DNA of 64,000 bases. It comes from Streptomyces sp. DG2A-72 (GTDB lineage Bacteria > Actinomycetota > Actinomycetes > Streptomycetales > Streptomycetaceae). This document shows positions 8,856 through 16,402 of the stretch, piece by piece. Position numbers and translations under genes: made by a program. Numbering within the stretch: position 1 is the first letter of the stretch; the number at the start of each line of letters is the position of its first letter. The DNA is taken from the NCBI RefSeq assembly GCF_030499575.1, contig NZ_JASTLC010000001.1:6162001-6226000 (forward strand), read 5' to 3'. The notes under the pieces were generated by a model that saw only the letters and a list, made by a program, of their open reading frames with translations, was not told the DNA's origin and searched no databases.

Positions 8856-10169
8856 GTGCTCACCGCGTTCGCCCGGGCGTTCAAGACGCCCGACCTGCGC
8901 AAGAAGCTGCTCTTCACGCTCGGCATCATCGTGATCTACCGGATCGGTACGCATATCCCGATCCCCGGTGTCGACTATCAGAACGTCCAGACCTGTATCG
9001 ACGTGGCCAAGGGCAACCAGGGCCTGTTCGGTCTGGTCAACATGTTCAGCGGCGGCGCGTTGCTGCAGATCACGATCTTCGCGCTCGGCATCATGCCGTA
9101 CATCACGGCGAGCATCATCCTGCAGCTGCTGACGGTGGTGATCCCACGGCTCGAGGCTCTGAAGAAGGAGGGCTTGGCCGGCACAGCGAAGATCACGCAG
9201 TACACCCGTTACCTGACGGTCGCGCTCGCCGTTCTCCAGGGCACCGGCCTGGTCGCCACCGCCCGCAGCGGCGCGCTCTTCCAGGGCTGCCCCGTGGCCT
9301 CCGAGATCGTTCCGGACCAGTCGATCTTCGTGACCATCACCATGGTCATCACCATGACCGCCGGTACGGCCGTCGTGATGTGGCTCGGTGAGCTCGTCAC
9401 CGACCGCGGCATCGGCAACGGCATGTCGATCCTGATGTTCATCTCGATCGCCGCGACCTTCCCGTCCGCGCTGTGGGCCATCAAGACGCAGGGCTCCCTG
9501 GCCGGCGGCTGGATCGAGTTCGGCACCGTCGTCCTCGTCGGCCTGTTCATGGTCGGCCTGGTGGTCTTCGTCGAGCAGGCACAGCGCCGCATCCCCGTTC
9601 AGTACGCGAAGCGGATGATCGGCCGCCGGTCCTACGGCGGCACGTCCACGTACATCCCGCTGAAGGTGAACCAGGCGGGTGTGATTCCCGTCATCTTCGC
9701 CTCGTCACTGCTCTACATCCCGGCATTGATCGCGCAGTTCTCGAGCGGTAACTCCAGCTGGAAAACGTGGATCGAGTCACACCTGGTGAAGGGTGACCAT
9801 CCGATTTACATCACTCTGTACTTCTTGCTCATCGTTTTCTTCGCGTTCTTCTACGTGGCTATCTCCTTCAACCCCGAAGAAGTAGCCGACAACATGAAGA
9901 AGTATGGTGGCTTCATCCCGGGCATCCGGGCTGGCCGGCCGACCGCTGAGTACCTGTCGTACGTGCTCAACCGGATCACCTGGCCGGGTTCGCTGTATCT
10001 GGGTCTGATCGCTCTCGTCCCGACAATGGCGTTGGCTGGTTTCGGGGCAAACCAGAACTTCCCGTTCGGCGGCACCAGCATCCTGATCATCGTGGGTGTC
10101 GGTCTCGAGACGGTGAAGCAGATCGAGAGCCAGCTTCAGCAGCGCAATTACGAAGGGTTCCTCCGCTGA
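8856..10169 (+). CDS. secY: preprotein translocase subunit SecY
   Basis: A 437-residue SecY, the channel subunit of the SecYEG translocon in the plasma membrane. The sequence shows the expected ten hydrophobic segments. Family landmarks are GTHIPIPGVD in the plug region, MFSGGALLQITIFALGIMPY, and the C-terminal EGFLR end. The start is GTG 8856 after GGAGGCACC. The secY stop overlaps the adk ATG (TGATG), so export and adenylate kinase are co-translated, as in many bacteria. Confidence 0.97.
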   Translation: MLTAFARAFKTPDLRKKLLFTLGIIVIYRIGTHIPIPGVDYQNVQTCIDVAKGNQGLFGLVNMFSGGALLQITIFALGIMPYITASIILQLLTVVIPRLEALKKEGLAGTAKITQYTRYLTVALAVLQGTGLVATARSGALFQGCPVASEIVPDQSIFVTITMVITMTAGTAVVMWLGELVTDRGIGNGMSILMFISIAATFPSALWAIKTQGSLAGGWIEFGTVVLVGLFMVGLVVFVEQAQRRIPVQYAKRMIGRRSYGGTSTYIPLKVNQAGVIPVIFASSLLYIPALIAQFSSGNSSWKTWIESHLVKGDHPIYITLYFLLIVFFAFFYVAISFNPEEVADNMKKYGGFIPGIRAGRPTAEYLSYVLNRITWPGSLYLGLIALVPTMALAGFGANQNFPFGGTSILIIVGVGLETVKQIESQLQQRNYEGFLR

Positions 10170-10831
10170 TGCGAATCGTCCTCGTCGGGCCGCCGGGCGC
10201 CGGTAAGGGTACGCAGGCCACGCGCCTTGCCGAGAAGCTGTGCATCCCGCACATCTCCACGGGCGACCTGTTCCGCGCGAACATCAGCCAGCAGACGGAA
10301 CTCGGCAAACTCGCGAAGTCCTACATGGACGCCGGCAACCTGGTCCCCGACGAGGTCACCATCGCGATGGCCAAGGACCGCATGGAGCAGCCCGACGCGG
10401 AGAACGGCTTCCTGCTCGACGGCTTCCCGCGCAATGTCTCGCAGGCCGAGGCGCTGGACGAGGTGCTGGAGACCGAGGACGTCAAGCTGGACGCGGTGCT
10501 GGATCTCGAGGCACCCGAGGAAGAGGTCGTCAAGCGGATCGCCGGCCGGCGGATCTGCCGCAGGGACTCTTCGCACGTCTTCCATGTGACGTACAGCCCG
10601 CCGAAGAAGGAGGGCGTCTGCGACGTCTGCGGCGGTGAGCTGTACCAGCGGGACGACGACTCCGAGGAGACCGTCCGCAAGCGGCTCGAGGTCTACCACA
10701 CGCAGACCGAACCGATCATCGACTACTACAAGACGCAGGGCCTGGTCGTGACGATCAACGCGATGGGCCCGGTGGACGAGGTCACCGGTCGTGCGCTGGA
10801 GGCGCTGAAGCGCGAGGGCGACGAGAAGTAG
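10169..10831 (+). CDS. adk: adenylate kinase
   Basis: A 220-residue adenylate kinase converting ATP and AMP into two ADP in the cytosol. The P-loop GPPGAGKGTQ is at residues 7-16, the AMP-binding region follows, and DGFPRNVSQAEAL is the NMP-kinase signature. The lid (about residues 125-162) keeps three cysteines, including a CDVC pair, so it resembles the zinc-lid form in part. The start is coupled to secY. A strong hairpin follows 16 bp after the stop. Confidence 0.97.
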   Translation: MRIVLVGPPGAGKGTQATRLAEKLCIPHISTGDLFRANISQQTELGKLAKSYMDAGNLVPDEVTIAMAKDRMEQPDAENGFLLDGFPRNVSQAEALDEVLETEDVKLDAVLDLEAPEEEVVKRIAGRRICRRDSSHVFHVTYSPPKKEGVCDVCGGELYQRDDDSEETVRKRLEVYHTQTEPIIDYYKTQGLVVTINAMGPVDEVTGRALEALKREGDEK

Positions 10832-10847
10832 TCGTTCGTACGTCGCC

Positions 10848-10882
10848 GTAGCCGCGGTTCCCTGTCGGGGGACCGCGGCTAC
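10848..10882 (+). terminator. hairpin terminator after adk
   Basis: GTAGCCGCGGT (10848-10858) pairs with ACCGCGGCTAC (10872-10882). The inner TCCC/GGGG bases extend the stem. No T-run follows, as is common for streptomycete terminators. It separates secY-adk from map. Confidence 0.65.
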
Positions 10883-10965
10883 TGCGTGAGAGCGGACGCA
10901 GGCCGCGCACGTATGGTTGTGGAAGCAGCCCCATTCCTCCCCGTTCCAGAAAGGCCACCGCCGCC

Positions 10966-11802
10966 ATGGTGCAGATCAAGTCCCCTGAGCAGATCGCCAA
11001 GATGCGTGAGGCGGGGCTGGTCGTTGCCGCCATTCACGCGGCGACGCGGGAGGCGGCCGTGCCGGGTGCCTCCACCAAGGACTTGGACGAGGTCGCGCGG
11101 AAGGTGATCGCGGAGCACGGGGCCAAGTCGAACTTCCTCGGGTACGGCGGCTTCCCGGCCACCATCTGCACATCCGTGAACGAGGTCGTGGTCCACGGCA
11201 TCCCGTCCGACGACGTCGTCCTCAAGGACGGCGACATCATCTCCGTCGACGCCGGCGCGATCATCGACGGCTGGCACGGCGACGCGGCCTACACCGTCTT
11301 CGTGGGCTCCGGTCATGCTCCTGAGCTGATCGAGCTCTCCCGGGTGACGGAGGAGTCGATGTGGGCGGGCATCGCGGCGATGAAGCAGGGGCATCGCCTC
11401 GTCGACGTCTCCCGTGCCATCGAGACGTACATCCGCCGCCAGCCGAAGCCCGGGGGCGGGCGCTACGGGATCATCGAGGACTACGGCGGCCATGGCATCG
11501 GCACGGAGATGCACATGGATCCGCATCTGCTGAACTATGTCGAGAAGCGGCGCGGCAAGGGGCCGAAGCTGGTGCCCGGGTTCTGCCTTGCGATCGAGCC
11601 GATGGTGTCGCTGGGTACGCCGAAGACCGAGGTTCTCGCGGATGACTGGACGGTTGTCACCACGGACGGTACGTGGTCGTCGCACTGGGAGCATTCCGTT
11701 GCACTGACTGAGCAGGGGCCGTTGGTGCTTACGTCTCCCGACGGGGGTAAGGCGAAGTTGGCGGAGTACGGCGTCGTTGCTGCTCCGGATCCCTTGGCTT
11801 GA
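10966..11802 (+). CDS. map: methionine aminopeptidase, type I
   Basis: A 278-residue enzyme that removes the initiator methionine from nascent proteins. The five metal ligands of the family can be placed: two Asp in SVDAGAIIDGWHGDAA, His in YGGHGIGTEMHMDP, and Glu residues in CLAIEPMVS and near WEHSVALTE. No N-terminal zinc-finger extension is present, so it is the short type Ia form. Adjacency to secY-adk and infA is the usual actinobacterial arrangement. Confidence 0.96.
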   Translation: MVQIKSPEQIAKMREAGLVVAAIHAATREAAVPGASTKDLDEVARKVIAEHGAKSNFLGYGGFPATICTSVNEVVVHGIPSDDVVLKDGDIISVDAGAIIDGWHGDAAYTVFVGSGHAPELIELSRVTEESMWAGIAAMKQGHRLVDVSRAIETYIRRQPKPGGGRYGIIEDYGGHGIGTEMHMDPHLLNYVEKRRGKGPKLVPGFCLAIEPMVSLGTPKTEVLADDWTVVTTDGTWSSHWEHSVALTEQGPLVLTSPDGGKAKLAEYGVVAAPDPLA

Positions 11803-11850
11803 GCGCCTACCGGGGAGCGTGGTCCTGCTCGGTTGGCGGCTGCGGGTGTG

Positions 11851-11892
11851 TGGGGGCTTGTCGCGCAGTTCCCCGCGCCCCTTACGGGGCGC
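11851..11892 (+). repeat. GC-rich intergenic repeat, copy A
   Basis: This copy contains the core GCGCAGTTCCCCGCGCCCC and ends in a 7-bp hairpin: GCGCCCC 11875-11881 with GGGCGC-type arm 11886-11892, loop TTAC. The core is shared with the copies at 15437 and 24003. It lies in the 250-bp gap between map and infA. From general knowledge this kind of element is very common between Streptomyces genes. It may act as a terminator here. Confidence 0.75.
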
Positions 11893-11941
11893 TCCACTCC
11901 CGAGCGCTTAAGGATCTGCCTGTTGGGGCAGACTTTCTCGA

Positions 11942-11971
11942 TTCGTCTTTCCGGGTGCGCTGACGTAGACT
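11942..11971 (+). promoter_or_regulatory. candidate infA promoter
   Basis: TAGACT (11966-11971) is an excellent streptomycete vegetative -10 hexamer. The best -35 at 18 bp spacing is TTCGTC (11942-11947), a weak match to TTGACN. The predicted transcript would start about 75 bp before the GTG of infA. The assignment rests mainly on the -10. Confidence 0.35.
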
Positions 11972-12052
11972 GACTCGTCGGCTCTTGTGTACCCGCATGT
12001 CTGCATGCGCTCGCACAGGGTCGATCAAGGTAGTCGATTCGAAGGGCGAAGC

Positions 12053-12274
12053 GTGGCCAAGAAGCAAGGTGCCATCGAGATCGAGGGCACTGTCGTCGAG
12101 TCTCTTCCGAACGCCATGTTCAAGGTCGAGCTCCAGAACGGCCACCAGGTCCTGGCACACATCAGCGGCAAGATGCGAATGCACTACATCCGCATCCTCC
12201 CTGACGACCGGGTCGTGGTGGAGCTGTCTCCGTACGACCTGACGCGTGGCCGGATCGTCTACCGGTACAAGTAG
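12053..12274 (+). CDS. infA: translation initiation factor IF-1
   Basis: A 73-residue IF-1, an OB-fold protein that occupies the 30S A site during initiation. I chose GTG 12053 ([20 protein letters not shown]), which gives the universal family length, instead of the ATG 66 bp upstream. The C-terminus [20 protein letters not shown] is diagnostic. It heads the infA-rpmJ-rpsM-rpsK-rpoA-rplQ run, the usual order in Gram-positive bacteria. Confidence 0.97.
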   Translation: MAKKQGAIEIEGTVVESLPNAMFKVELQNGHQVLAHISGKMRMHYIRILPDDRVVVELSPYDLTRGRIVYRYK

Positions 12275-12332
12275 ATCTTGCCTGTGCCCCGCTCCCGCGG
12301 GGTGGTGGCACTGACCCGGAGAACCTCACCCA

Positions 12333-12446
12333 ATGAAGGTCAAGCCGAGCGTCAAGAAGATCTGCGACAAGTGCAGGGTGATCCGCCGTCACGGTCGGGT
12401 CATGGTCATCTGCGAGAACCCGCGCCACAAGCAGCGCCAGGGCTGA
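12333..12446 (+). CDS. rpmJ: 50S ribosomal protein L36, zinc-binding type
   Basis: A 37-residue L36 with the zinc ligands of the C-plus form: CDKC at residues 11-14, Cys27 and His32. The complete product starts [20 protein letters not shown] and ends RHKQRQG. It lies 58 bp after infA and is followed by a 191-bp gap before rpsM. Streptomycetes often carry a cysteine-free paralogue elsewhere. Confidence 0.96.
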   Translation: MKVKPSVKKICDKCRVIRRHGRVMVICENPRHKQRQG

Positions 12447-12637
12447 CGCACGACCGACTCTCTGCATCCGCAGAACTTCGCGCGACGCAAGCAGTACATG
12501 TTCATACGCGGAATCCAGGGCTGAGACTCATCAGGCCTGACACCCCCGGTCGGAGGCTGGGGACCCAGTTCGTACCTCGTACGGCGGCTGGGAATCGGTT
12601 CCGCGTCAGACCTCCGAACGACAACTGGAGCCATTGA

Positions 12638-13018
12638 ATGGCACGCGTTTCCGGTGTCGACATCCCGCGCGAAAAGCGTGTGGAAGTCGCCCTGACCTAC
12701 GTGTTCGGCATCGGCCGGACCCTTTCGCAGCTGACGCTGGCGGAGACGGGCATCGACCCGAACACCCGTGTTCGCGACCTCTCCGAGGAGCAGCTCGTCG
12801 CGATCCGCGAGTACGTGGACAACAACATCAAGACCGAGGGTGACCTCCGTCGTGAGATCCAGGCCGACATTCGCCGCAAGGTGGAGATCGGCTGCTACCA
12901 GGGTCTCCGTCACCGTCGTGGCCTGCCCGTCCGCGGTCAGCGCACCAGCACGAACGCTCGTACCCGCAAGGGCCCGCGTCGCGCCATCGCCGGTAAGAAG
13001 AAGCCGGGCAAGAAGTAG
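12638..13018 (+). CDS. rpsM: 30S ribosomal protein S13
   Basis: A 126-residue S13 in the 30S head that contacts the P-site tRNA and bridges to L5. [20 protein letters not shown] at the N-terminus and the basic C-terminal tail with [18 protein letters not shown] are characteristic. The stretch between rpmJ and rpsM (12447-12637) contains no gene that I can support. Confidence 0.97.
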   Translation: MARVSGVDIPREKRVEVALTYVFGIGRTLSQLTLAETGIDPNTRVRDLSEEQLVAIREYVDNNIKTEGDLRREIQADIRRKVEIGCYQGLRHRRGLPVRGQRTSTNARTRKGPRRAIAGKKKPGKK

Positions 13019-13087
13019 TCCGCAGCGGACAACGCTTCATCAGCGGTCTTCGCTGTAGGACCGACCACCTCCCCGTAGGAGTTATAG

Positions 13088-13492
13088 ATGCCCCCCAAGG
13101 GTCGTCAGGGCGCTGCCAAGAAGGTGCGCCGCAAGGAAAAGAAGAACGTCGCTCACGGCCACGCGCACATCAAGAGCACGTTCAACAACACGATCGTCTC
13201 CATCACGGACCCGTCCGGCAACGTGATCTCCTGGGCCTCCGCCGGCCACGTCGGCTTCAAGGGCTCCCGGAAGTCCACGCCGTTCGCCGCGCAGATGGCC
13301 GCCGAGTCGGCTGCCCGCCGCGCCCAGGAGCACGGCATGCGCAAGGTCGACGTGTTCGTCAAGGGCCCGGGTTCCGGTCGTGAGACCGCCATCCGTTCGC
13401 TCCAGGCGACCGGTCTCGAGGTCGGCTCCATCCAGGACGTCACCCCGACCCCGCACAACGGCTGCCGTCCGCCGAAGAGGCGTCGCGTCTGA
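13088..13492 (+). CDS. rpsK: 30S ribosomal protein S11
   Basis: A 134-residue S11 of the 30S platform near the E-site mRNA. The family sequence [20 protein letters not shown] and the C-terminal [18 protein letters not shown] are complete, so the gene is intact. What is unusual lies just downstream: the last eleven codons and stop reappear, with synonymous differences, at 13561-13596. Confidence 0.97.
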   Translation: MPPKGRQGAAKKVRRKEKKNVAHGHAHIKSTFNNTIVSITDPSGNVISWASAGHVGFKGSRKSTPFAAQMAAESAARRAQEHGMRKVDVFVKGPGSGRETAIRSLQATGLEVGSIQDVTPTPHNGCRPPKRRRV

Positions 13493-13494
13493 CG
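13459..13494 (+). repeat. rpsK 3' end, copy 1 of a duplication
   Basis: This is the functional end of rpsK ([10 protein letters not shown] and stop). 33 of 36 bases match the segment at 13561-13596. All three differences are silent (AGG/CGC and CGT/CGC arginine codons). Confidence 0.85.
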
Positions 13495-13527
13495 CACCGG
13501 CTCACGGTGGCGCGGCTTCCGGCTGGG

Positions 13528-13551
13528 AGTGTGGGGGTTGTCCCCCACACT
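13528..13551 (+). terminator. hairpin between the two rpsK-end copies
   Basis: A perfect 10-bp stem, AGTGTGGGGG (13528-13537) with CCCCCACACT (13542-13551), has loop TTGT. It is placed like a terminator or processing site after rpsK and lies wholly within the segment between the two copies of the rpsK end. No T-run follows. Confidence 0.5.
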
Positions 13552-13560
13552 GTCGCAGTA

Positions 13561-13596
13561 CGGCTGCCGTCCGCCGAAGCGCCGCCGCGTCTGACG
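13561..13596 (+). pseudogene. orphan copy of the rpsK C-terminal codons
   Basis: Reading TAC GGC TGC CGT CCG CCG AAG CGC CGC CGC GTC TGA from 13558 gives [11 protein letters not shown] and a stop, the S11 C-terminus. The copy is 102 bp after the real one, in the same frame, with no start or preceding S11 sequence. It is a non-functional remnant. Silent-only divergence suggests that it was once under protein-level selection. Confidence 0.75.
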
Positions 13597-13747
13597 TTCG
13601 GCTGCTTCGCGCAGGCTTTGGTTTCGGGCGGTACGGCTCTTCGGGGGCGTATCGCCCGTACCCTTGCAGTACCCGTCCCTTTTGCCGGGGGCGGTTCCGT
13701 CGGACGTCAAATAGCGGGCGTCCACGAAAGAAGGATCTGATCCACAC

Positions 13748-14770
13748 ATGCTGATCGCTCAGCGTCCCTCGTTGACCGAAGAGGTCGTCGACGAATTCCG
13801 CTCCCGGTTCGTGATCGAGCCGCTGGAGCCGGGCTTCGGCTACACCCTCGGCAACTCCCTCCGCCGTACCCTCCTGTCCTCGATCCCCGGCGCGGCTGTC
13901 ACGTCGATCCGGATCGACGGCGTGCTGCACGAGTTCACCACCGTGCCGGGCGTCAAGGAGGACGTCACCGACCTGATCCTCAACATCAAGCAGCTGGTCG
14001 TGAGCAGTGAGCACGACGAGCCGGTCGTGATGTACCTGCGCAAGCAGGGCCCGGGTCTGGTCACCGCCGCCGACATCGCGCCCCCGGCCGGTGTCGAGGT
14101 GCACAACCCCGACCTCGTCCTCGCCACGCTCAACGGCAAGGGCAAGCTGGAGATGGAGCTCACGGTCGAGCGCGGCCGTGGTTATGTCTCCGCCGTGCAG
14201 AACAAGCAGGTGGGCCAGGAGATCGGCCGTATCCCGGTCGACTCGATCTACTCGCCGGTTCTGAAGGTCACGTACAAGGTCGAGGCCACGCGTGTCGAGC
14301 AGCGCACCGACTTCGACAAGCTGATCGTCGACGTCGAGACCAAGCAGGCGATGCGTCCGCGTGACGCTATGGCCTCCGCCGGTAAGACGCTGGTCGAGCT
14401 GTTCGGTCTCGCCCGTGAGCTGAACATCGACGCCGAGGGCATCGACATGGGTCCGTCCCCGACGGACGCCGCCCTTGCCGCCGATCTGGCGCTGCCGATC
14501 GAGGAGCTGGAGCTCACCGTCCGGTCGTACAACTGCCTCAAGCGCGAGGGCATCCACTCCGTGGGTGAGCTGGTCGCGCGCTCCGAGGCGGACCTCCTCG
14601 ACATTCGTAACTTCGGTGCGAAGTCGATCGACGAGGTCAAGGCGAAGCTGGCGGGCATGGGCCTGGCGCTCAAGGACAGCCCGCCCGGATTCGACCCGAC
14701 TGCTGCGGCGGACGCGTTCGGCGCGGACGACGACGCGGATGCGGGCTTCGTGGAGACCGAGCAGTACTGA
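13748..14770 (+). CDS. rpoA: RNA polymerase alpha subunit
   Basis: A 340-residue alpha subunit that dimerises to start RNA polymerase assembly and contacts UP elements and activators through its C-terminal domain. The N-terminal domain includes [20 protein letters not shown] (residues 23-42). The C-terminal helix-hairpin-helix domain includes [17 protein letters not shown] sequence near residues 262-275, followed by an acidic tail. Length is normal. It is preceded by the 255-bp gap that contains the rpsK-end duplication. Confidence 0.97.
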   Translation: MLIAQRPSLTEEVVDEFRSRFVIEPLEPGFGYTLGNSLRRTLLSSIPGAAVTSIRIDGVLHEFTTVPGVKEDVTDLILNIKQLVVSSEHDEPVVMYLRKQGPGLVTAADIAPPAGVEVHNPDLVLATLNGKGKLEMELTVERGRGYVSAVQNKQVGQEIGRIPVDSIYSPVLKVTYKVEATRVEQRTDFDKLIVDVETKQAMRPRDAMASAGKTLVELFGLARELNIDAEGIDMGPSPTDAALAADLALPIEELELTVRSYNCLKREGIHSVGELVARSEADLLDIRNFGAKSIDEVKAKLAGMGLALKDSPPGFDPTAAADAFGADDDADAGFVETEQY

Positions 14771-14887
14771 TCGGTTCCACCTCCGGGGTTCGCGTCAGCG
14801 GACCCCGGATCTCCGACAGACGACCGTCTGCTCGGATACTGACTCCGGTACCTGATACGGCCGGGGCAGACACCTAGGAGAAACATC

Positions 14888-15397
14888 ATGCCGAAGCCCG
14901 CCAAGGGTGCCCGTCTGGGCGGCAGTGCCGCGCACGAGAAGCTGCTTCTTGCGAACCTCGCGAAGGCGCTTTTCGAGCACGGCCGGATCACCACCACCGA
15001 GGCGAAGGCCCGCCGTCTGCGGCCGTACGCCGAGCGTCTGGTCACCAAGGCGAAGAAGGGCGACCTTCACAACCGCCGTCAGGTGCTCCAGGTCATCACG
15101 GACAAGAGCGTCGTCCACACGCTCTTCACCGAGATCGGTCCGCGCTACGAGAACCGTCCGGGTGGTTACACCCGTATCACCAAGATCGGTAACCGTCGTG
15201 GCGACAACGCGCCCATGGCTGTCATCGAGCTGGTCGAGGCGCTGACGGTTGCGCAGGAGGCGACGGGTGAGGCCGAGGCTGCGACGAAGCGCGCCGCCAA
15301 GGACGCCGACGCCGCGGTGGAGACCAAGGTCGACGTGACCAAGGCCGAGGAGGCTCCCGCCGAGGAGACTGTCGCCGAGGAGTCGAAGGACGCGTAA
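14888..15397 (+). CDS. rplQ: 50S ribosomal protein L17
   Basis: A 169-residue L17 at the subunit surface near the tunnel exit. The first 118 residues match the family ([20 protein letters not shown] and [20 protein letters not shown]). The last 50 are an Ala/Glu/Lys/Val-rich acidic tail, lengthening it beyond the 127-residue E. coli protein, as in other streptomycetes. It ends the alpha operon and is followed by a repeat and an intrinsic terminator. Confidence 0.96.
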   Translation: MPKPAKGARLGGSAAHEKLLLANLAKALFEHGRITTTEAKARRLRPYAERLVTKAKKGDLHNRRQVLQVITDKSVVHTLFTEIGPRYENRPGGYTRITKIGNRRGDNAPMAVIELVEALTVAQEATGEAEAATKRAAKDADAAVETKVDVTKAEEAPAEETVAEESKDA

Positions 15398-15436
15398 GCG
15401 TTCTGCCGGGGGCTGTGTGGTTTGCGGCTGCGGCGC

Positions 15437-15478
15437 CGTCGTGGCTTGTCGCGCAGTTCCCCGCGCCCCTTTGGGGCG
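15437..15478 (+). repeat. GC-rich intergenic repeat, copy B
   Basis: This copy is identical over 42 nt to the one at 24003-24044. It ends with the hairpin CGCCCC-TTT-GGGGCG (15464-15478 region). It lies between the rplQ stop and the rplQ terminator. Confidence 0.8.
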
Positions 15479-15481
15479 ATT

Positions 15482-15518
15482 GCGGGCCCGATCCTTTCGA
15501 GGAGCGGGCCCGTTCTTG
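15482..15518 (+). terminator. intrinsic terminator of the alpha operon
   Basis: A two-part stem: CGGGCCCG (15483-15490) pairs with 15505-15512, and inside it TCCT (15492-15495) pairs with AGGA (15500-15503) around a TTCG loop. TTCTT follows directly. Placement after rplQ and before truA fits an intrinsic terminator, probably with truA expressed from its own weak promoter. Confidence 0.8.
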
Positions 15519-15539
15519 TGTTGCTGAGAGGATCTGTAC

Positions 15540-16397
15540 GTGAGTGATGAAGCGGCACCCGGATACGTACGCGTTCGTCTTGACCTGTCCTACGACGGCA
15601 GCGCGTTTCACGGCTGGGCCAAGCAGGCCGGCGGGAAGCGGACCGTGCAGGGAGAGGTTGAGGACGCGCTGCGTACGGTCACGCGGTCCCGGGAGACGTA
15701 TGAGCTGACCGTGGCCGGGCGGACCGATGCCGGGGTGCATGCGCGGGGGCAGGTTGCGCATGTCGATCTGCCTCGGGAGGTGTGGGGGGAGCATCACGAG
15801 AAGTTGCTGAAGCGGCTTGCCGGGCGGTTGCCGAAGGATGTGCGGGTGTGGGCGCTCAGGGAGGCGCCGGCCGGGTTCAACGCGCGGTTCTCGGCTGTCT
15901 GGCGGCGGTATGCGTATCGCGTCACCGACAATCCGGGGGGTGTTGATCCGTTGCTGCGGAGTCATGTGCTGTGGCATGACTGGCCGCTCGACGTCGATGC
16001 CATGAACGAGGCGGCTCAAGGGCTGCTGGGGGAGCATGACTTCGCCGCCTACTGCAAGAAGCGGGAGGGGGCGACGACCATTCGCACGCTGCAGGAGCTG
16101 AGCCTGGTGCGGGGTGAGGACGGGGTCGTCACGGCGACCGTGCGGGCCGATGCGTTCTGCCACAACATGGTGCGGTCGTTGATCGGGGCGTTGTTGTTCG
16201 TGGGGGACGGGCATCGAGGGCCGGACTGGCCGGGGAAGGTGCTTGCCGCCGGTGTGCGTGACTCCGCCGTGCATGTCGTACGGCCGCATGGGCTGACGTT
16301 GGAGGAAGTCGGTTACCCCGCCGACGAGTTGCTGGCCGCGCGGAACAAGGAGGCGCGGAACAGGCGGACGTTGCCGTCGGCGGGGTGCTGCGGGTAG
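15540..16397 (+). CDS. truA: tRNA pseudouridine(38-40) synthase
   Basis: A 285-residue TruA, which isomerises uridines 38-40 in tRNA anticodon arms. The N-terminal [19 protein letters not shown] and the catalytic motif [14 protein letters not shown] (Asp near residue 63) are clear. [17 protein letters not shown] near the C-terminus is also typical. The start is GTG 15540. The codon choice is markedly G-ended compared with the ribosomal genes, as expected of a weakly expressed gene. TruA directly after rplQ is normal for Streptomyces. Confidence 0.96.
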   Translation: MSDEAAPGYVRVRLDLSYDGSAFHGWAKQAGGKRTVQGEVEDALRTVTRSRETYELTVAGRTDAGVHARGQVAHVDLPREVWGEHHEKLLKRLAGRLPKDVRVWALREAPAGFNARFSAVWRRYAYRVTDNPGGVDPLLRSHVLWHDWPLDVDAMNEAAQGLLGEHDFAAYCKKREGATTIRTLQELSLVRGEDGVVTATVRADAFCHNMVRSLIGALLFVGDGHRGPDWPGKVLAAGVRDSAVHVVRPHGLTLEEVGYPADELLAARNKEARNRRTLPSAGCCG

Positions 16398-16402
16398 CGG
16401 GG

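Noticed and set aside
13597..13747. A short protein frame in the rpsK-rpoA gap
   Set aside because: No ribosome binding site or conserved sequence supports it. The gap is better explained by the rpsK-end duplication and the rpoA leader.
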